In this document: positions 45,796 to 60,726 of the stretch, in pieces | Numbering within the stretch: the first letter of the stretch is position 1 | How the letters are laid out: each line of letters starts with the position of its first letter | Assembly: GCF_003254395.2 (NCBI RefSeq) | Contig: NC_037647.1 | Coordinates: 2,334,350 to 2,398,349, forward strand | Direction: 5' to 3' | Origin: Apis mellifera | Taxonomy: Eukaryota; Arthropoda; Insecta; Hymenoptera; Apidae | DNA length: 64,000 nt | The notes under the pieces: model-generated | Database searches by the model: none | What the model was told of the DNA's origin: nothing | Seen by the model: the letters and a program-made list of their open reading frames with translations, nothing else | Translations under genes and position numbers: made by a program

Positions 45796-48700
45796 GCCGC
45801 TTTTGAATCCCTCCACCAAGAGGAGATATACTCTGTGTATATACGCTCGCAACATTCGTAAACATTGGAACAAACAAACCGCTGTAAAAATTATCTCGAT
45901 TGACGGAATTCGGCGATTAATTCACCCTCTTCGTCGTCGACATATAAGCAGAGATGAAATTACGTTTAAGGAAAACTAGCAGCAATTACTTGTATCGTCG
46001 TAAACCCAGGTTCGAACGGTGATGGCTCGTAAACGAAGAGAAACGATCGTTCTTTTTATCACTCGCGTCATCCCTCGGACGTGAAAGCGCGGAGACCAGG
46101 AAGCTGCCACCCTCGAACACGCGACGGGAGGCGTCGTTAATTCGGTAGGAATCTCGAAGATGAGGCTTAGTTATCCGCAACAACCCCGGCACAACCACGA
46201 AGCGACAAGTGGCTGCAGGGTGCGAGTTTTACGACCGTTTAACGGCCGATTTATCGGTCGTTGAAACGTGGGGGGGGGAAAGGGGAGACTAAAGACGGGT
46301 GCCTGGGATGCCGTTCCCCGGCAGAGGACGAGCCACGTGACAGGAACGGTGGCTAGAAGCGTGTTCGATCCACGGGACGATTTATAGTTTCCGATTTTCA
46401 AGTAGGCATCAAAGCTTGTTATTCATTCGTCGCGCGTCCGCCTGTTTCCCCGAAGATGGCTGCCTCCTCCGTCCACAGGCGGACGATAGGGATATTTTCT
46501 TATTGGCGTCTCGTGCGAGTCTCGCGCGAAGGGAGAGGTCAACATCCGTTCACCTCATCCTCCTGGGATTCCTATCTTCGTTAGTCATCTTGGAACAAAT
46601 TCTGTACAAATTTCTTCGCGCGTGAGGGAGACGACAAATTCTTCGATTTGAATTACTCGAACGAGTTGTTCGAAGCAGCTTGTTTATATTGAAATTAAAC
46701 AAGTTTGATTAAATTTTTTGAGATTGTAGGTGATAATTTGTATGCTCTTCTTTATCTTCGATAAGTTGTTGGTTTATTTTTTTTTAGATTTCTCGTACAT
46801 CATGCCTGTAAATTGAGTTCACTTTATCATGTTGTATTTGATTCTTCAGATTTCTATTTTCTTGAATTAAAAAAAACGTTTAAAAACATATTGGAATCCC
46901 AGTATTCGTTTCAATTTCCGATTCAACTGCGTGCAATTCAAATCACGCAGACCTCTTTCGCAAAACACGATTACAAAAACTTCCTCCATTATATCCTCGT
47001 AGCCAGAAACCGAGCAAAACACGGGGAAATCCATGGTGTATGTTGGTCGACCAAGGCTTAAGCCAAGGATGAGGGGAAAATAGTTTAGCGAGAATTTGAA
47101 ATTCCATCCGATCGAGTATTTCTATCTAACGCGTGTCTCCTGATGCAGGAGAACATGGCCGTGAACAATTATCGATAAATCGGCGAGTTGGAACAAATTC
47201 GAGCATGGATAGATGGGAACGGGATGATGATGATGATGATGATTCCGTGGATTCTCCTCCGTCTATGAAGAATGGAGAATTAATGATCACGTGAATTAAG
47301 ACTCTCGAGATTTTAATCGAGTGATAATTTTATAATATCCTGGGGGAATAGGCGAGGGGGAGGCAAATGGTGTGTCGATTGTTTACCATCGACGGACCAC
47401 TACCGTTATGGCGGTTTGCCTCTAATGGTTAGTGAAACTTTCCCTCTTTCGGGCCGCCATTGAAATGTCCAGCGATTTCTTATAATGACCTCCGCAAATT
47501 GAAATACCGTGAAATCAGGTTTTCACGCGCATTGAAACGACCGACGAGAGTTATTAATCCTTTTCCGCTTGTGAGTTCTTATGTGATTATCGATGTGGTT
47601 ATTGTGTAGTTATAAAGTTGTATGCGCGCTCGCTCGTTTCTTGGAAAAAGTGGTCGTTTGAATGGATTTTTAGCAGAGCGTTAACGAGACTCGTTTTTTC
47701 ACCATGCATGTTTTATCGTGTATCTTTCGGGAACGTAACTGAATGGAGCGTTTAATGGAAATTCGGCGGCCGTTATGCGAGGAATTTTAAAAAATTCTCC
47801 CCTCCTGTTATCGAGAGAAAAGAAGAAAAGAAGAAAGGACGGAATCGTTGAATTGCATCGCAATTTTCAATTTATTAATATCGTTTCATTTTCTGAAGGA
47901 AAATTTTATTTTACTTTATTTTCCGTCCCGCTTTTTGCTCTCGTTAATTTTTCGAATTTATTTCACCTTATTTTCTTAGGTTAAAATTTTGTTTAATCTC
48001 ATATTTCTCTGGTTTTTTTTTTTATACCCGTATATATTTCGCTTTCCATTGAGTTTCATTCTTATTCTATTCTATTCGTTCTATGTGAATCTAAAAAAAG
48101 AAAAAAAAAAAATGTCCACATCCAAATCTCGGTGCAAAGGAATTATTAAATCGGCATTTCACATGCAAATGTATGGTAATTGCTTGTGAACAAGTACTAC
48201 CAAATGCTAATTACAGACAATTGTTTGCCGTATTCCAAAATAGCCCATGAGCCCGGTGATTTCGAGCATTACTGTTAGTAATGCGTGCATATCGAGGAAA
48301 CGTTTGCATATCCTCGTGCAAATCGCGATTGCTCCACCAAATTTTTCGTTCAATTATTGAAAGATATATCGCAAAGTTAAACATTCCAAATATTTTTCAT
48401 TATCTACTTTATCAAATAAAATTTTTCTGAGCTGAAAAAACACATCTCGAAGGACACACGAATCGTAGACGCGCATCGATCAAAAAGATGGACGCGACGT
48501 ACACTGTAACAAACAGTTTAATTTCGCCGAGCGGAACGCAAATTAAATTCGCGGATCGCGTCCCACCCACGTAGCCGAGAAACGGATCCACGTGAGGCCG
48601 GTAAGCGAGCAGCAATCTCACGCGGCGGCACGGCCAGACGCTTGTAATCGCAACGAGCGTTGCGAAGGGTCGTAAAAGTAGTTTCTATGTGCCAGTGAAT

Positions 48701-51430
48701 CGGTGCCTGCTACGTTGGCTACGCCACGCCAGACAACGCCTGAGGATGACGTAAACGCGCGTTGATACGTCGCGTAATAGCCGATCAGATAATTTTCATC
48801 GCTTCCATCGAACCTGTCAAGTCGGTTGTCCCAAGCGTGTACGCGTGGGACAGGCGTCGTGTACGCACGGTGGGTCGGTGGGTCGGCCATTCATTGATAT
48901 GAAGACGTAATTGGACCGGTTGACAGTTTCCGAGCATTCATTTGACGTGTGACATGATTCAGAAGCGTTCACCCGTTGTCACTTCTTCAATTGCCTCCTC
49001 CGTCGCAGGCAATCATCGTCCTGGGCGAGAGGCCTCGCGAGAATCGCGTCGCAAACTAACCTTCTCTTTGTGTCAGTCGCGATTTCCTTTCTTATCTGCC
49101 GTGCGTACCATGCGTGTAACTCGATGCATGCCAATGCATCATCGTGTGTGTTTCCTTTCGAAACGGAAGTTGGAGAGATAGACGCGGATAGCTTCGATGG
49201 ATAGTCATTAGACGGGATTGGGATTACGTGCACAGAGGGATGATCATTTTGAAATTGGAATTTCTCGCGAGAGGGAAAGATTTCAGTGCAATTGGTATGA
49301 TGATATCCGAGTTAAAGCTTTGATAAAAAAAAGTATTCTTTTTAATGAAACGATGGATGATGGGTAAAATTAGATATTTGCAAAAGTGGAACGGAGGGGT
49401 TTTTTAATTGATTGGAGGAATAATAAAAGTTTGAGTATTTTTCAATCGAAATTTAACTTTCCTCGCAGATTTTGTATCGGGATTTGTACGAATTTATACG
49501 AGACGTTGCGAGGGAATAGAAAAATGAATTAACGAATTCGTTTTTTAATGCTGCATTCCGTGTGTGCATCTGTCGGATGTTTTTGCTCGATTCTGTAGCA
49601 GGTTTATATAAACTTGTAATCGGACTCTTTTCAGGTCGTTTTACGCGATTTATTCGAGTCTCTTTGCTATTATATGAATTTGTTGCAGTAGATAAATTGC
49701 GAAATCTCTTCTAATGATATTATCGCGATAATAAGAATATTTGATGATCGGTCTGCGTTAGGCTGCAATCGGTTTATGTCGAATATAAAACGAAAGCATA
49801 CAGGTTTACGAGCCTGTTCGCGTGTTTTAAATGCAAATATTCACCGTTATCACTTTCCGTTCCACGACTAAGATGTAAACGTGAACTATAAAGCGGATAC
49901 CACCATAACTAATCATCTATCTGTATACGCTTAAAAATTAACATACCAATTACAAAATAGAAACTGCAATTTCGTTTAAAGCTGTATCGTCTATAAATCA
50001 ACTTTTCAATACGTGTCGTTATTACAAGATGTCCAACAAATGTTAAATTGTAGAAAATGTTTGCTCATATTCAAACTTTTTCTTTCTTTCTTTCTTTTTG
50101 TTTTCACTTTAAGATTACAGTTTCTTCTTAGCAACAAGTATTTGCACCAAAGGAATATTTGTTCTTATTCTTCCCATTGAAACGTACTTCCTATTTTTCT
50201 TTGGCATTTACACCTTTTCAAATAGGCAACAAGCAGTATACTTGCTGGTAATGTAAGTACGAATAAACACTTGTGACAACTTTTTCAAGAAACTGTCTCT
50301 ACAACTGTGATTGACAACAAGTATATTCTTCTAATAAACTTTTTCTTTTTCCTCTCTAGTTTTTACATTTTTATTTCCATCAAATTCTCGCAGCATGAAC
50401 CGTATCGAGTAATACAAAGAACAATATACTTGGATGTACGAATTAACCAATAAATATGTAAATACGCTTGAAAATATTTTCCATGTAACCGTTCTAAAAA
50501 TAAAAAGAAACATCATCGCAAAGTGGTTCGTTGTTGGGAAACGAGAAGCAGCTTCACGTTTGAAAAACAAGCAATTTTCAGGGATCGAATTACTTGCGAA
50601 TCAATTAATCCTTCTTCGTCAACGAGAAGAAACAAGTTGCAATAACATATCTCGCTCGTAACGTGATTAAATCGTTTGCAACGAGGAACCAATAACACGC
50701 GAACCGCGAAACAGACCAAAAGAATTACCTATACTTGAGCATAATATCTGCCCGAAGCAGAGCCCTTAATAACACGTTTGCAAGTCGGATCCAAGGGCAA
50801 GATATACGGGTAAGTTAAAAAGTTAATCGTGGCCGGGAGGAATGTGTGTATACGGAACGGAAAAAAATATTCAACGGGAAGGAGGGAGGGAATATGGCGG
50901 GACAGTGATTATGTTAATCGTTACGCCAGGTTCCAGGTATTGATAACGGTATATCGAGACGGGTACCATGCGGCCTGGCATGAGATCGTGCACCTTGCAG
51001 CAGATTATACCTGGCTAACTCGATGGTAAATAGAAACCTTACGCGATAACGAGCGCAGCGTTTCGTCTCTGAGGAGGCAACATCAGGTGAATTATCAACG
51101 CGGGTTTGGTATTCGGCGTGGCTCGACGAATACGATGAAGCGTCCGCTGCCACCACGTCCTGGAACCTGTTTATCGAGGCGTTTAGTTGGAAGCGGTAAT
51201 TCTTGCCGAGTATTAATTGTAATTATACCCCCGCCGCTAATTGCACGTTATTAGATAGCGGAGTGGCTGGCAAACAAACGCCAAGCGGTTGCTCGCCTCG
51301 TCCTCCCCGTCCCGCTCCGCCACGATGTGTTAACTCAAGACATCAGCTGCATGAACAGGCGGCCCTCGGTTTCACTCGAGTTTTCGCGGTATTTCTTGAA
51401 GTTAGTTTAGCGGGGTAGAGAAGTGGTGGT
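45796..51430. other. Mixed stretch, no supported gene
   Basis: CpG-rich at 45980-46600, 48400-49200 and 50820-51420; AT-rich between. (GAT)n at 47223-47243. A 7-bp hairpin GATGCAT/ATGCATC occurs at 49123-49140. No exon is recognised. Confidence 0.45.
47223..47243. repeat. (GAT)n microsatellite
   Basis: Seven GAT units. Confidence 0.9.
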
Positions 51431-54400
51431 CTGGTAACGTAATATTTGACCTGGTTGATCACCACAGATTCCATTAGAACGAATTTAATGCGGTCGTAAA
51501 TAGATATTTCTTCTCGAGGCTTGTGCGGATTTCTATTTTTTAAGGAGGAAAGAATTTAATCCTTTCACGCTAGGCAATCGGATTGAAAATCAAAAAAAAA
51601 AAAGGAAAAGGAAAAATATGTAGTGGTTTGTTCAACATGCATGCAGATACTATTTTATAAAATCTTTTATGAAAAGATTTATGAGAAAGATTACTGTACT
51701 AAATTTCCACGATACATTCTTTTCTTTTTTTTTCGATCTCTTTGCGAAAAATTTTTACAGAATTCCAAGTATCTTTCTTTTTTTTTTACCGAGTATAAAG
51801 TAATTTCGACACAAAGTATTCGAGTTCATCGAGCAACCGACATAAATACATAAATACATTGAAAAGAAGAATTTTTCAGGCATCAGAATTTTTATATTTC
51901 AAATATATATTGGACGAGCGATACGCGGGACCACGAAGGGTCGTACCTTATCAGCTCGGACGGGTCATTCGAGCGAGAGAACATCGAAATATTGCGCATC
52001 GAGTCGTGCACGAGATCGAGCCCTCGCCATCGGTGTAGAATATAACGAGTCTCTCGCCGACCGCCCAGTGGAAATTACATTTTCGTTTTGAAATTCGATG
52101 GCGTTTCGAATTTGTGCGCGTGGTTCTCTCTCGACACGTCCACGATACGTATCACGTAATTGCGCTCTGTGTATCCGTTTTCGTTGAAATCGACCTATTC
52201 GATTTTTCGATTGATTCCGACCCATCTGCTGAGAGATATCCCGCGGTCGATCCGTGTAATTCTGCCGATTCCAGTAATCGTAATAACCGATCTATCTGTA
52301 TTGTTCGACTCTACCATGCACGAGATCGAGTCAAACCGGATATCTTTGCATTTTCTTTTCTCGATGTTGTTCTCGGTTCGAAGAAAAGGGAGGATAATAA
52401 TAATAAATAAATGCAACAATATGATAGAATGTTTTGGATTGTTGGAAATGAAACTGAAACTGAATCTTCTCTTCTGTTATTTTCAATGTAGATATACATT
52501 ATTGGTCTCGCTTTTAAAGATTTTAAAAAATTTAATCGAATCTTTGTTATTTGATATATTCACTGTCGACTTGTATTTCAAGCTTATTTGTACCGGTATA
52601 AATAATATTGGTAATTTAAGTAGAATCTCGTCATAATAATTTCATTTTTGAATATCTTGGTAACTTATTACGCGATGATAAATATTTGAAATGACGGTAC
52701 ATCTATTGAAAATATTGTTTGGCGTATTTTTATTCGATTTCTTTTTTCTTTTTATTACATCGATAAAACGATTGATAATCACGCGAATTATATTTTAATC
52801 CGGTCAATTTCAAATTTCATATTGAATACGTAGGATAAACGTATGAGGGTATTGAAGAGGACATTTGGCCATTAAATTTTAAATAATTTTAATCGTTCAT
52901 AAAATCGTCCGTTTCACGTGCAACAAGCCAATACAGGAGATATAAAAGACACGCAATCACGGGTAATAAATGAAATAACGATTCACGCAGGGGATGAAAT
53001 GTTAAAATGCTTGAATCGATACGAGTCTTCGTGGTACAAGGAGACGAGCACATATTCGCGTAACAGGCTTGGAAAAGGGGATTACGAGATATAACTCGAT
53101 TACAGAACCTCGAGTATCCTTTATATTTCACTAGCGTGTTTTCTTTTTCCTTTGCTGAAGTACGCTTACGACGGGTTAATTTTCTCCTGCCCCCTCCTCC
53201 CCTTCCCCCTTTCGCCGCTCGTGTTTCGTTCGTGATTCTCTCGTACCTCTCTCGTACACGTGGAATACATACCAGCGACGAAAAATGTAAGACACGAATA
53301 TCGATATCAATGAACGCGTGTATTAACGTACTCGATAGAAATCCGTTATTTTCAGGAAGAAAAAAATTGAACATCCAATAATTTTTATTGCATTGAAAAT
53401 TGTGTAAAGAAAAAAAGATATACATTATTACGAGTATTTATTATTTAATTTTTTCTCTCGTCTTTACTTGTTACAGAATTTAGAATATCATTATAAGAAA
53501 GTTATTGAACATTTTGTTTCATCATCGATTATTATTTTCTGCTTCTTGCATCTTCCAAATCGTCTAAATTATTCCATCCCAATGTCTCCCTCGACGCGAC
53601 AAGAGGCGAGAATATCAGATAATATTGTATCGTGGGTTCCATTTGAGCACCGCTGGGCCAAAATCAGCATGACAAAGAATATGGAAGGAACGGTGTAGCG
53701 ATAGAGGCTGTGCTGTGCTTCGGTGTATGTTGCAGCTCGTACGGGCAAAGGGGTGGTGTGTGGCCAGCGAAATCTGTCACCCGGATGTCAATCAATATTT
53801 CGAGGGGTTCGCAGTAGGCCGCCCCCTAAACCCCCTTTCCTGGCTTTCCCTTATTCGAAACCCTACCTACCCGCGTGCTCAGCTCACCCCGACGCGTCGT
53901 GTGCCGCTAGTAGATGAACGGACCGATTCCTGCCCCCGCCCCCCCCCTCCTTCTTTCTCTCCTCTCGTATTTTCGCAACCACCCTCGCAGCGGTGATTAA
54001 TTTCCACTAGGAAATTAATCAGATGGGAAGAAAATTTGGCGGCGTGCGTGGACCGCGCGTGCAATGATCCCTTGCCAACAGATGGGAAGACAGCGGCGGA
54101 TTAAAGCGCGGCGACGCTCGCCTCCTTAATTTACGACGCCCACGTACGCCATTAGGGCCCGTTTCATAAATCACGACAGGTCGCCGCGCCGAATATCGGG
54201 TTAACGCTAGTTCATCTGTTATTTACGATCCGCCCGTACTTTCCGTCGCGTGTAAACTCGGTTTATCTTGTTTCTCTCTCCCCCTCCCTCTCTCTTTGCG
54301 ATCGACCGCGGTAAAAAGGGGTTGATCCTTTCGTTGTAACGACGAACTCGTCTCATCACCGTCCATTCACGTAGCTTGTTATCGCGAACTCTCCGTTCCG

Positions 54401-55440
54401 TGAACTTCTTCCTCCTCCTCCTCCTTCCTTCCTCGAAGAAGGAAAACGAAAAAGGCGGCACCTCGTAGACGACTCGAAGAAGTCGTATAACCCGCCTCCT
54501 CCGCCGAACCAATTTGTCTCCGGCCGGAAGATCGATTTCATCCTGGTGGTAGTCTACGGTGCCGTTGGCTACGAGCGATCATCTTCTCGTAAACGAACTA
54601 CCCTCCTCCCGGACCCCCTCGAGGAGGAGACCTCTTTAAACGATCGACCAGCGAATAGCTCGGTCTATCGATCAACCGTTGCCGCTCAACGCTCTTCGAG
54701 CAGACCGTGCACCGAATAATTGCGACACAGATGTTACGGGCGTTTCGAGCAAGCGGAGAAACCGAGGCGTACGAAGAAAGAGGAGGGTTGGGTCGTAGAA
54801 CATAGTCGGTAATTTTCAAATTATATATATAGTACGTAGAGAGAGAGAGAGAGAGTGAGTGAAACCCTATGCTCGACAATTCTGACGTTACCCCTAGATG
54901 TCATCCCTCCTCTCTTTCTCTCTCACACATATTAACACACTTGCACACGCATTCTCTCTCCACCTCGATATCGTCATAACCGTTAACGTTATCTGCAGAA
55001 TATTACGAAGCATGGAAAGGGGCCTGGATGAAGAGAACACCCGGCCCCCGTACATCGTGCATGTCCCTCAAAATAGAGTTACAAACTGTAACTACGTTTC
55101 GGTGCATTACCGCCGCGTTGCACGGGGGTTGGCCCCGATGCTTCCATAGGAATTCGCGGGGGGCGCGCGCCATACGAATCGATCGCGGTTACCACGCTTT
55201 TCACCCCGGGGGTTGAAGCGCGCGCTAAGCTCGCTTCGAGAGAAGCCTGGGCTTCGGCAGATCGTCGCTTCACGAGCCACTTTAAAATTTAAATCGGCCT
55301 TTTGCCGCGATTCCTGGGCCAACAGCGTGCGTACATTACCTCCTAGGTCGTCCCTCCTTCGGCCAAGAAAGACAATGTGCGTCAACCCCCCGCCGGACGA
55401 GAGCACAAAGTTATTATATCGTATCCGGATCAATTCTGGT
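51431..55440. other. AT-rich then CpG-rich stretch, no supported gene
   Basis: 51430-53130 and 53340-53580 are AT-rich; 53690-55430 is CpG-rich with C/T-rich blocks. A dyad AGTTACA-AAC-TGTAACT lies at 55077-55093. (CCT)n at 54408-54425 and (GA)n at 54836-54856. Frames are open on both strands without domains. Confidence 0.45.
55077..55093. repeat. 7-bp dyad with 3-bp spacer
   Basis: AGTTACA and TGTAACT flank AAC. The layout resembles binding sites of dimeric transcription factors; no factor can be named. Confidence 0.5.
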
Positions 55441-56933
55441 TAGAATTGGAATTTATGCAATATTCATTAGATTTCTTCTTCGTTTCCTCCTATAAATTGA
55501 ACGTATTAATATCTTTGTAACGAAGAATTTGCTCGAGAGGAGATTTGCAACTGGTGGTGAATTTTTACGAGATGAAGTTTTATATGAACAGTCTTCGTAT
55601 TCGGATATCAAACTCGAATTGAATTAATTTCAAAGACTTGTCGAAAGACTTCAGTGTTCCGATTTTTAATTTTTAGTATTATTTTTTAGGAATATTTTTC
55701 TACCGGCAAGATAAGGTGAATATATTCGAGAATTAAATGTGAAAAACAAATGTACGTATTTTCGAAAACAATTGTGACAAGTTAAAAGTGAACGGGATTG
55801 CATGATCTGGAAGGATCGTTGTTGAATCACAAGTAGGATATCATTCGCGTATCTGTCGATCAGCTATCTTTTCCTAAGCCTATCCTTCCGCCCCATATTT
55901 CTGTAACGGCCACGTTGGCAGTGGTTTGGGTTACCATTCTCTCGTGTAAGAGGATTAAGATATTACTCGAGCGTGGCGGCGTGCAAGCGTCATGAAAACA
56001 CGAGCTTTAACACGCTTTATTCGCTTCGTGAAAATTCACGTCTGAAAGTGCAACCCCCGTCCGTAAGGCTCCCTCTCGTGTCTGAGGGTTTACGCCGCGC
56101 GGAAAAGAGGGTTGGCGAGCATAAAATCGCCCGTGTACACGCGTGTGCATACTCGTGCGCCTCCTCCTTTATCCGCTGACTTCTCGGAACGGATTTCCTA
56201 TTTCCTCTTCCGTGCACGCCACCGTGCATTTATTGAAAATGTTTCTAACGATTTTAGTCTCCCCTCCCCCCCTCTTGATATCTTTTGCGGGATAGTCAGA
56301 TTTCCAGATGTTGGAACGTATCCAACAGAAATGCTTTTACCGGATAAGGATTAAGACTCGCTCATTCATCTTGAGAAAGATAGAGGGTCTTTAAAGATTT
56401 CTGTAGCTCGCTTTACGAGGATCCACGTACGTTTATATCTCCATACTTTCTTCGTGATTATTTCAATTATCTTAAGATTTAGAATTTTAATTCGCTTCAA
56501 AAGTCGCTTATTTCGAGTAATTTTCTTATCTATTTATTACTCGTTGCAGGCATTTCATCTAAATTAAGAAACTAAAGTAAATTGCAATTCCATTTAAAGG
56601 AAGGAAAAAGAAAAATAGAATTAATTTTTCGTCTTTAAAAAAATCTCTCCCAATTCACTGGTTTCACAATTTATCTGTCTCTCTTCTCGAGAGAAACAAA
56701 ATACATTAGCAAGATCGTAGTAAATGATCCCCTGAACGTGATTCCGCATAAACAGCCGAAACAGTACGGTGTCTTATCTACCCACTACCACGAGAACCAT
56801 GCTCCTTTCGAAGCGGAAACGAGCGAGTCGAGCGCCGCGTTCCGTTTATCCATCGTCGCTCTTCCCGCGGATGCATTAAATTCCTACACTGATACCGCGT
56901 CTTGGTGAAAGCAACGCCGTTACAGGATGCGTT

Positions 56934-56969
<36 letters not shown>
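56934..56969. repeat. (ACG)n microsatellite
   Basis: Twelve units. The reverse strand reads poly-Arg in one frame. Confidence 0.92.
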
Positions 56970-56970
<1 letters not shown>

Positions 56971-57308
56971 GTACGAAGACCACGACGATGGCGGCGGTGC
57001 TTTGAGGGCGCGGAGTGCCGCACTCGACGTGTCATACGGCGCCCTCTAACACTGGCGTAGTGCCGTCTCGAATTATTTGGACCATTCTCTTTGTCTCTCG
57101 AACTCCCCCGGGAATTTTTCACCACCGGCACACAATGTTTACCCCTCCCCACCTCTCGAGGCGTATTGACGCGTCCCAGGCGGACGAATCACCGCGATTC
57201 GTTTCGCCTGCATTCCGCGCGAAACTTGGGAGAAATCTCTCGTAACCTTTCATTACCTCGGACATGCCGAAAGAATCGAAAAGCCGTCGGTGAAAGGAGA
57301 GAAAGAGG

Positions 57309-57344
57309 GAGGAAGGAAGGAAGGAAGGAAGGAAGGAAGGAAGG
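57309..57344. repeat. (GGAA)n microsatellite
   Basis: About nine GGAA units, followed by GGGA variants to 57358. GGAA is the ETS-family core. Confidence 0.92.
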
Positions 57345-57778
57345 GAGGGAGGGAGGAGAAGACGGAGGAAGGGAAGAAGTCGTTGGAGGCTACGCCAATG
57401 GCAAGCTAGCCGGCAATAGCGCGTGGCGGCGTCGACGATGGGGGTGATTCCCCTCTTCTCCCTTCCCTTCTTCTTTCCTTAGCACTGCCACCCTTGGCTG
57501 CTGCCTCCCCCCTCCCCACCGAGCCCGGCAGAGTCGTACTACTTTGATCGCCACTCAAACATTTTTGCTACCCACCCCCGCGCCCGCTGCTAGCTTCTGC
57601 TGTTGCAGGGCCGCCTGTAACGGGGAACTGTGCGTTGCTTGCCACCAACTAATTACACTGTGGATCAAAGAATTCATCGACGCGGCCGTCGAGCCTCGAC
57701 GTGGCTTTCTTCGTGTTTATACGTGTATACGTATATCGTATGTTGGTACATACTCGTGGCAGTATGGATGGATACGTG

Positions 57779-57819
57779 AATGCGTGCGTGCGTGAGTGAG
57801 TGAGTGAGTGAGTGAGTGA
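57779..57819. repeat. (TGCG)n then (GAGT)n compound microsatellite
   Basis: Three TGCG-type units are followed by about six GAGT units. Confidence 0.9.
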
Positions 57820-58010
57820 CTGGTCTAGGTATCGTGCATGCGCCGATGCTGCGGGAAAAGAATGGCGCAAGAAGGGCGCGAAAGGGTGAGAGCCTGGCCC
57901 TGAGAGAGAGAGGTGGACCCTTGCACCCTGCACACTTCGTGTCTGAGTATTTCTGGACACGTTGTTACGAGATACCTTTGCAAAATTTATTCGAATGATA
58001 CCATAGATGG

Positions 58011-60430
58011 ACAAAAATTGAGAGGTATTATTATAGTATCATTTGTCATTTTAATACATTCAGAAAAATTGGATATATTCGCGTTTTAATTATCAAAAAA
58101 GTAGATTTATCTTAAGATTAGATTAAGATTAGTTTAAGATTAGATTATCTTAAACTTATCCTCCTTATTTTTGAATCATAAAACATTCCTATTCTTCGTT
58201 CCCAAACTTATTTATTATCAATCCTAATTCTCGTTTATTCTCGATACGATTAATTCCATCCTTCGATGTCGAAGAGAAAGAAAAATGCAATAATCTCTCC
58301 GTTAATAGCGGAAAGCGGAAATTGCCATGTTGGTAAACATCAGATTAGGTCAATCCTCGGCAGACCTCGGCTATAACCTCTCCTCTCCACCGTAGACTCT
58401 CCACCCTCTTTCTCCCCCCCTCCCCTCACTCGGAGAATAAAGCCTCGGACATTCCACGCTCTCCCGCGCCAAACGTGCACCGGATTCATCCCACGGGACA
58501 TTGACGCGCAATTAACAATGGCAGGCGCGTATAATCCGTAATACGATCCACAGTGCAGAGATCCAGCGCAGGCCGTCCGTGATAAATAATCCGTTCCGCG
58601 ATAAAGACTCGAAATATATCTGTATATCCTCGGTTAATGCTGCTTTGACTCGACTTTTGGTTGAAAAAGAAAAAAAAGAAAAAAGAACGCGGTCTGAAAT
58701 TGTCGGAGAATAGGAAGCAAGCTCGTTCTTGGAACGAGCGCACCAACACATAACCCGCCGCCACCATGTTTCATTAATTCTAGAATAAAACGGAACAGCC
58801 GTGGGACGAAGAGGAGGGAGGGGGTGGCGGCGGGGGGATGGCTTTTGAATTTACTCTTTAACCGCCGCCCGACTTTTTCAACGGACGTGTCCCGATCGCA
58901 GAGATTCGTTTGGTCGTTTCGACGGGCCGGGAAATCAGACGGTTGCAAATGAATACTCGATCGCGAGGATGATTTATTCAGCCCCGCAGATGTCCGTCCG
59001 ACGCGTGTCAGTAAAAAAAAAAAGAAGAAAAAATAGACAAATTTGCGAGAGATCGATGCCAATTCGAACGACCAAACACGAAGTATCTTTTTTTCTCTCT
59101 TTTTCTTCTTCTTTTTGCTCCTTGATGACTAGTCTAGGATATTTGAAGATTTTTAAGTTTCCTTCTGTTGTTTAAACAAAAATCATACATGTAAAATTAT
59201 TATATATAGGAAAATGGAAAGAATCAATCTATATAGATTCAATGATTCTTCGTTATTGAAGTAAGAATATAAGTCAGATAAATTTACAAATTTTTATTCG
59301 AATTGTCTAACTAGGATGTAAAAGGATTGTTGCCCTAATTCTTCTGAATTAAGAATTTTCGATGATCGAATTTGGGAATTATTTTTTATCAAATAATTAA
59401 ATTCTTCGTTATTTTTAATCGATCGTTGACCGATAGTATTTATGATATTCTGTTCTATATTGATCTAACTCTAATACTAGATAATCGAAACTCGTAGATA
59501 AACCACCAGGAATCGGGAGCATGGCTCTTGAGACGCGCAATTGTTTGAAGAGCGAGTCGACTGAAAAATGTTGGTTAGTTTCTGCTACGTAGGCTCGCGT
59601 GCTCATTTGCCAGCGGCTGAACAAGGCAGAGACCGATGCTTCAGATGCTGCTTCAGCAATTTTCACCATTCGTCCGCAATTGGATACGCAGACGACCTAG
59701 ACGGAAGTTACGTTTTCGTATTGGTAGTAAGGGAAACAAATGTGGGGTTGAACGATACTTCTTCTCGTGCAATTAACAGTGATTCTGGAATAACTAGAAA
59801 TAGAAGAGAATTAATTATGGTTGGTAATTTTTATAATTGATCAAGTTTTTTAACTGAATCATTAAACAATTAGTAATAAATTCTTAAATAATTCATCGTG
59901 TTGCAAGCATCTCTATTTCTTTATGATCGAGGAAAGATTTAGATGGGAAAAGATTTCAAGCTTTTAAAATTAAAAGGTTTAAGAAATATCTATTTAATTC
60001 TCGATTTTCCATATCTTCGAGTAATATTTCTTTTCTGTGATTAATGAGAGTTCATCGATCAACTTTCTGTCTCAAATCTTTCTCTGCAAGAGGTATATCA
60101 ATCACAGCAACGCAAATTCTCAAGTTGCTCTCATGCAACTTTCAGAAGACAAATGTTAGAAATCAAATCATAGTTCGCAATCTGTGCAATATTGGCTTCA
60201 ATAAATAAAACGAATCATTCGTATCGCTGTTGATTTGCAAAGTTCATCCAAACGATTCGTTCCAAATATATTTTTCACCGTGGAAAAAAAAATATCCGAT
60301 TCTTTATTTCCCGTCAGAAATTATTGGATATCGATAATGGAACGTAACATATTATTATTAACTCGCTGTAAGTGTTAAATTTGTCGCGTCATATCAATTA
60401 TTGGCATCATACTAACCATGCTGCTAAAAT
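58011..60430. other. Mixed, mostly AT-rich stretch, no supported gene
   Basis: 58300-58950 is CpG-rich, the rest AT-rich. No coding exon is recognised; a frame at 59415-59669 on the minus strand is of ordinary composition but has no domain. Confidence 0.45.
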
Positions 60431-60431
60431 T

Positions 60432-60726
60432 ATACATTTTATCGTGGAATAAAATCGAGCTTCTAAGTGATTGAAATTCGTAAAAAAAATTGAAAAATAA
60501 ATTAAAAATACGAGGAAGAATTAAAAATCATTAGACAGGTATCTAAAATTATTATTAATGGTAATACAATATACATTTTATCGTGGAATAAAATCGAGCT
60601 TCTCCATTTTCGAGTTTCTTACGATTGAGATTCGTAAAAGAAATTGGAAAATAAATTAGAAATACGAGGAAGAATTAAAAATCATTTGACAGGTATCTAA
60701 AATTACTATTAATGGTAATACAGTAT
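60432..60726. repeat. Tandem duplication, ~140-155 bp, two copies
   Basis: ATACATTTTATCGTGGAATA starts at 60432 and 60571. Both copies continue through AAATACGAGGAAGAATT and GACAGGTATCTAAAATTA to AATGGTAATACA. The second copy has about 16 extra bases near 60603-60625. Confidence 0.9.

Larger units (their letters stand above)
55441..58010. other. AT-rich then CpG-rich stretch with microsatellites
   Basis: 55441-55830 and 56380-56680 are AT-rich; 55900-56300 and 56740-58000 are CpG-rich. The latter holds (ACG)n at 56934-56969, (GGAA)n at 57309-57344 and (GAGT)n at 57793-57819. No gene is recognised. Confidence 0.45.
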
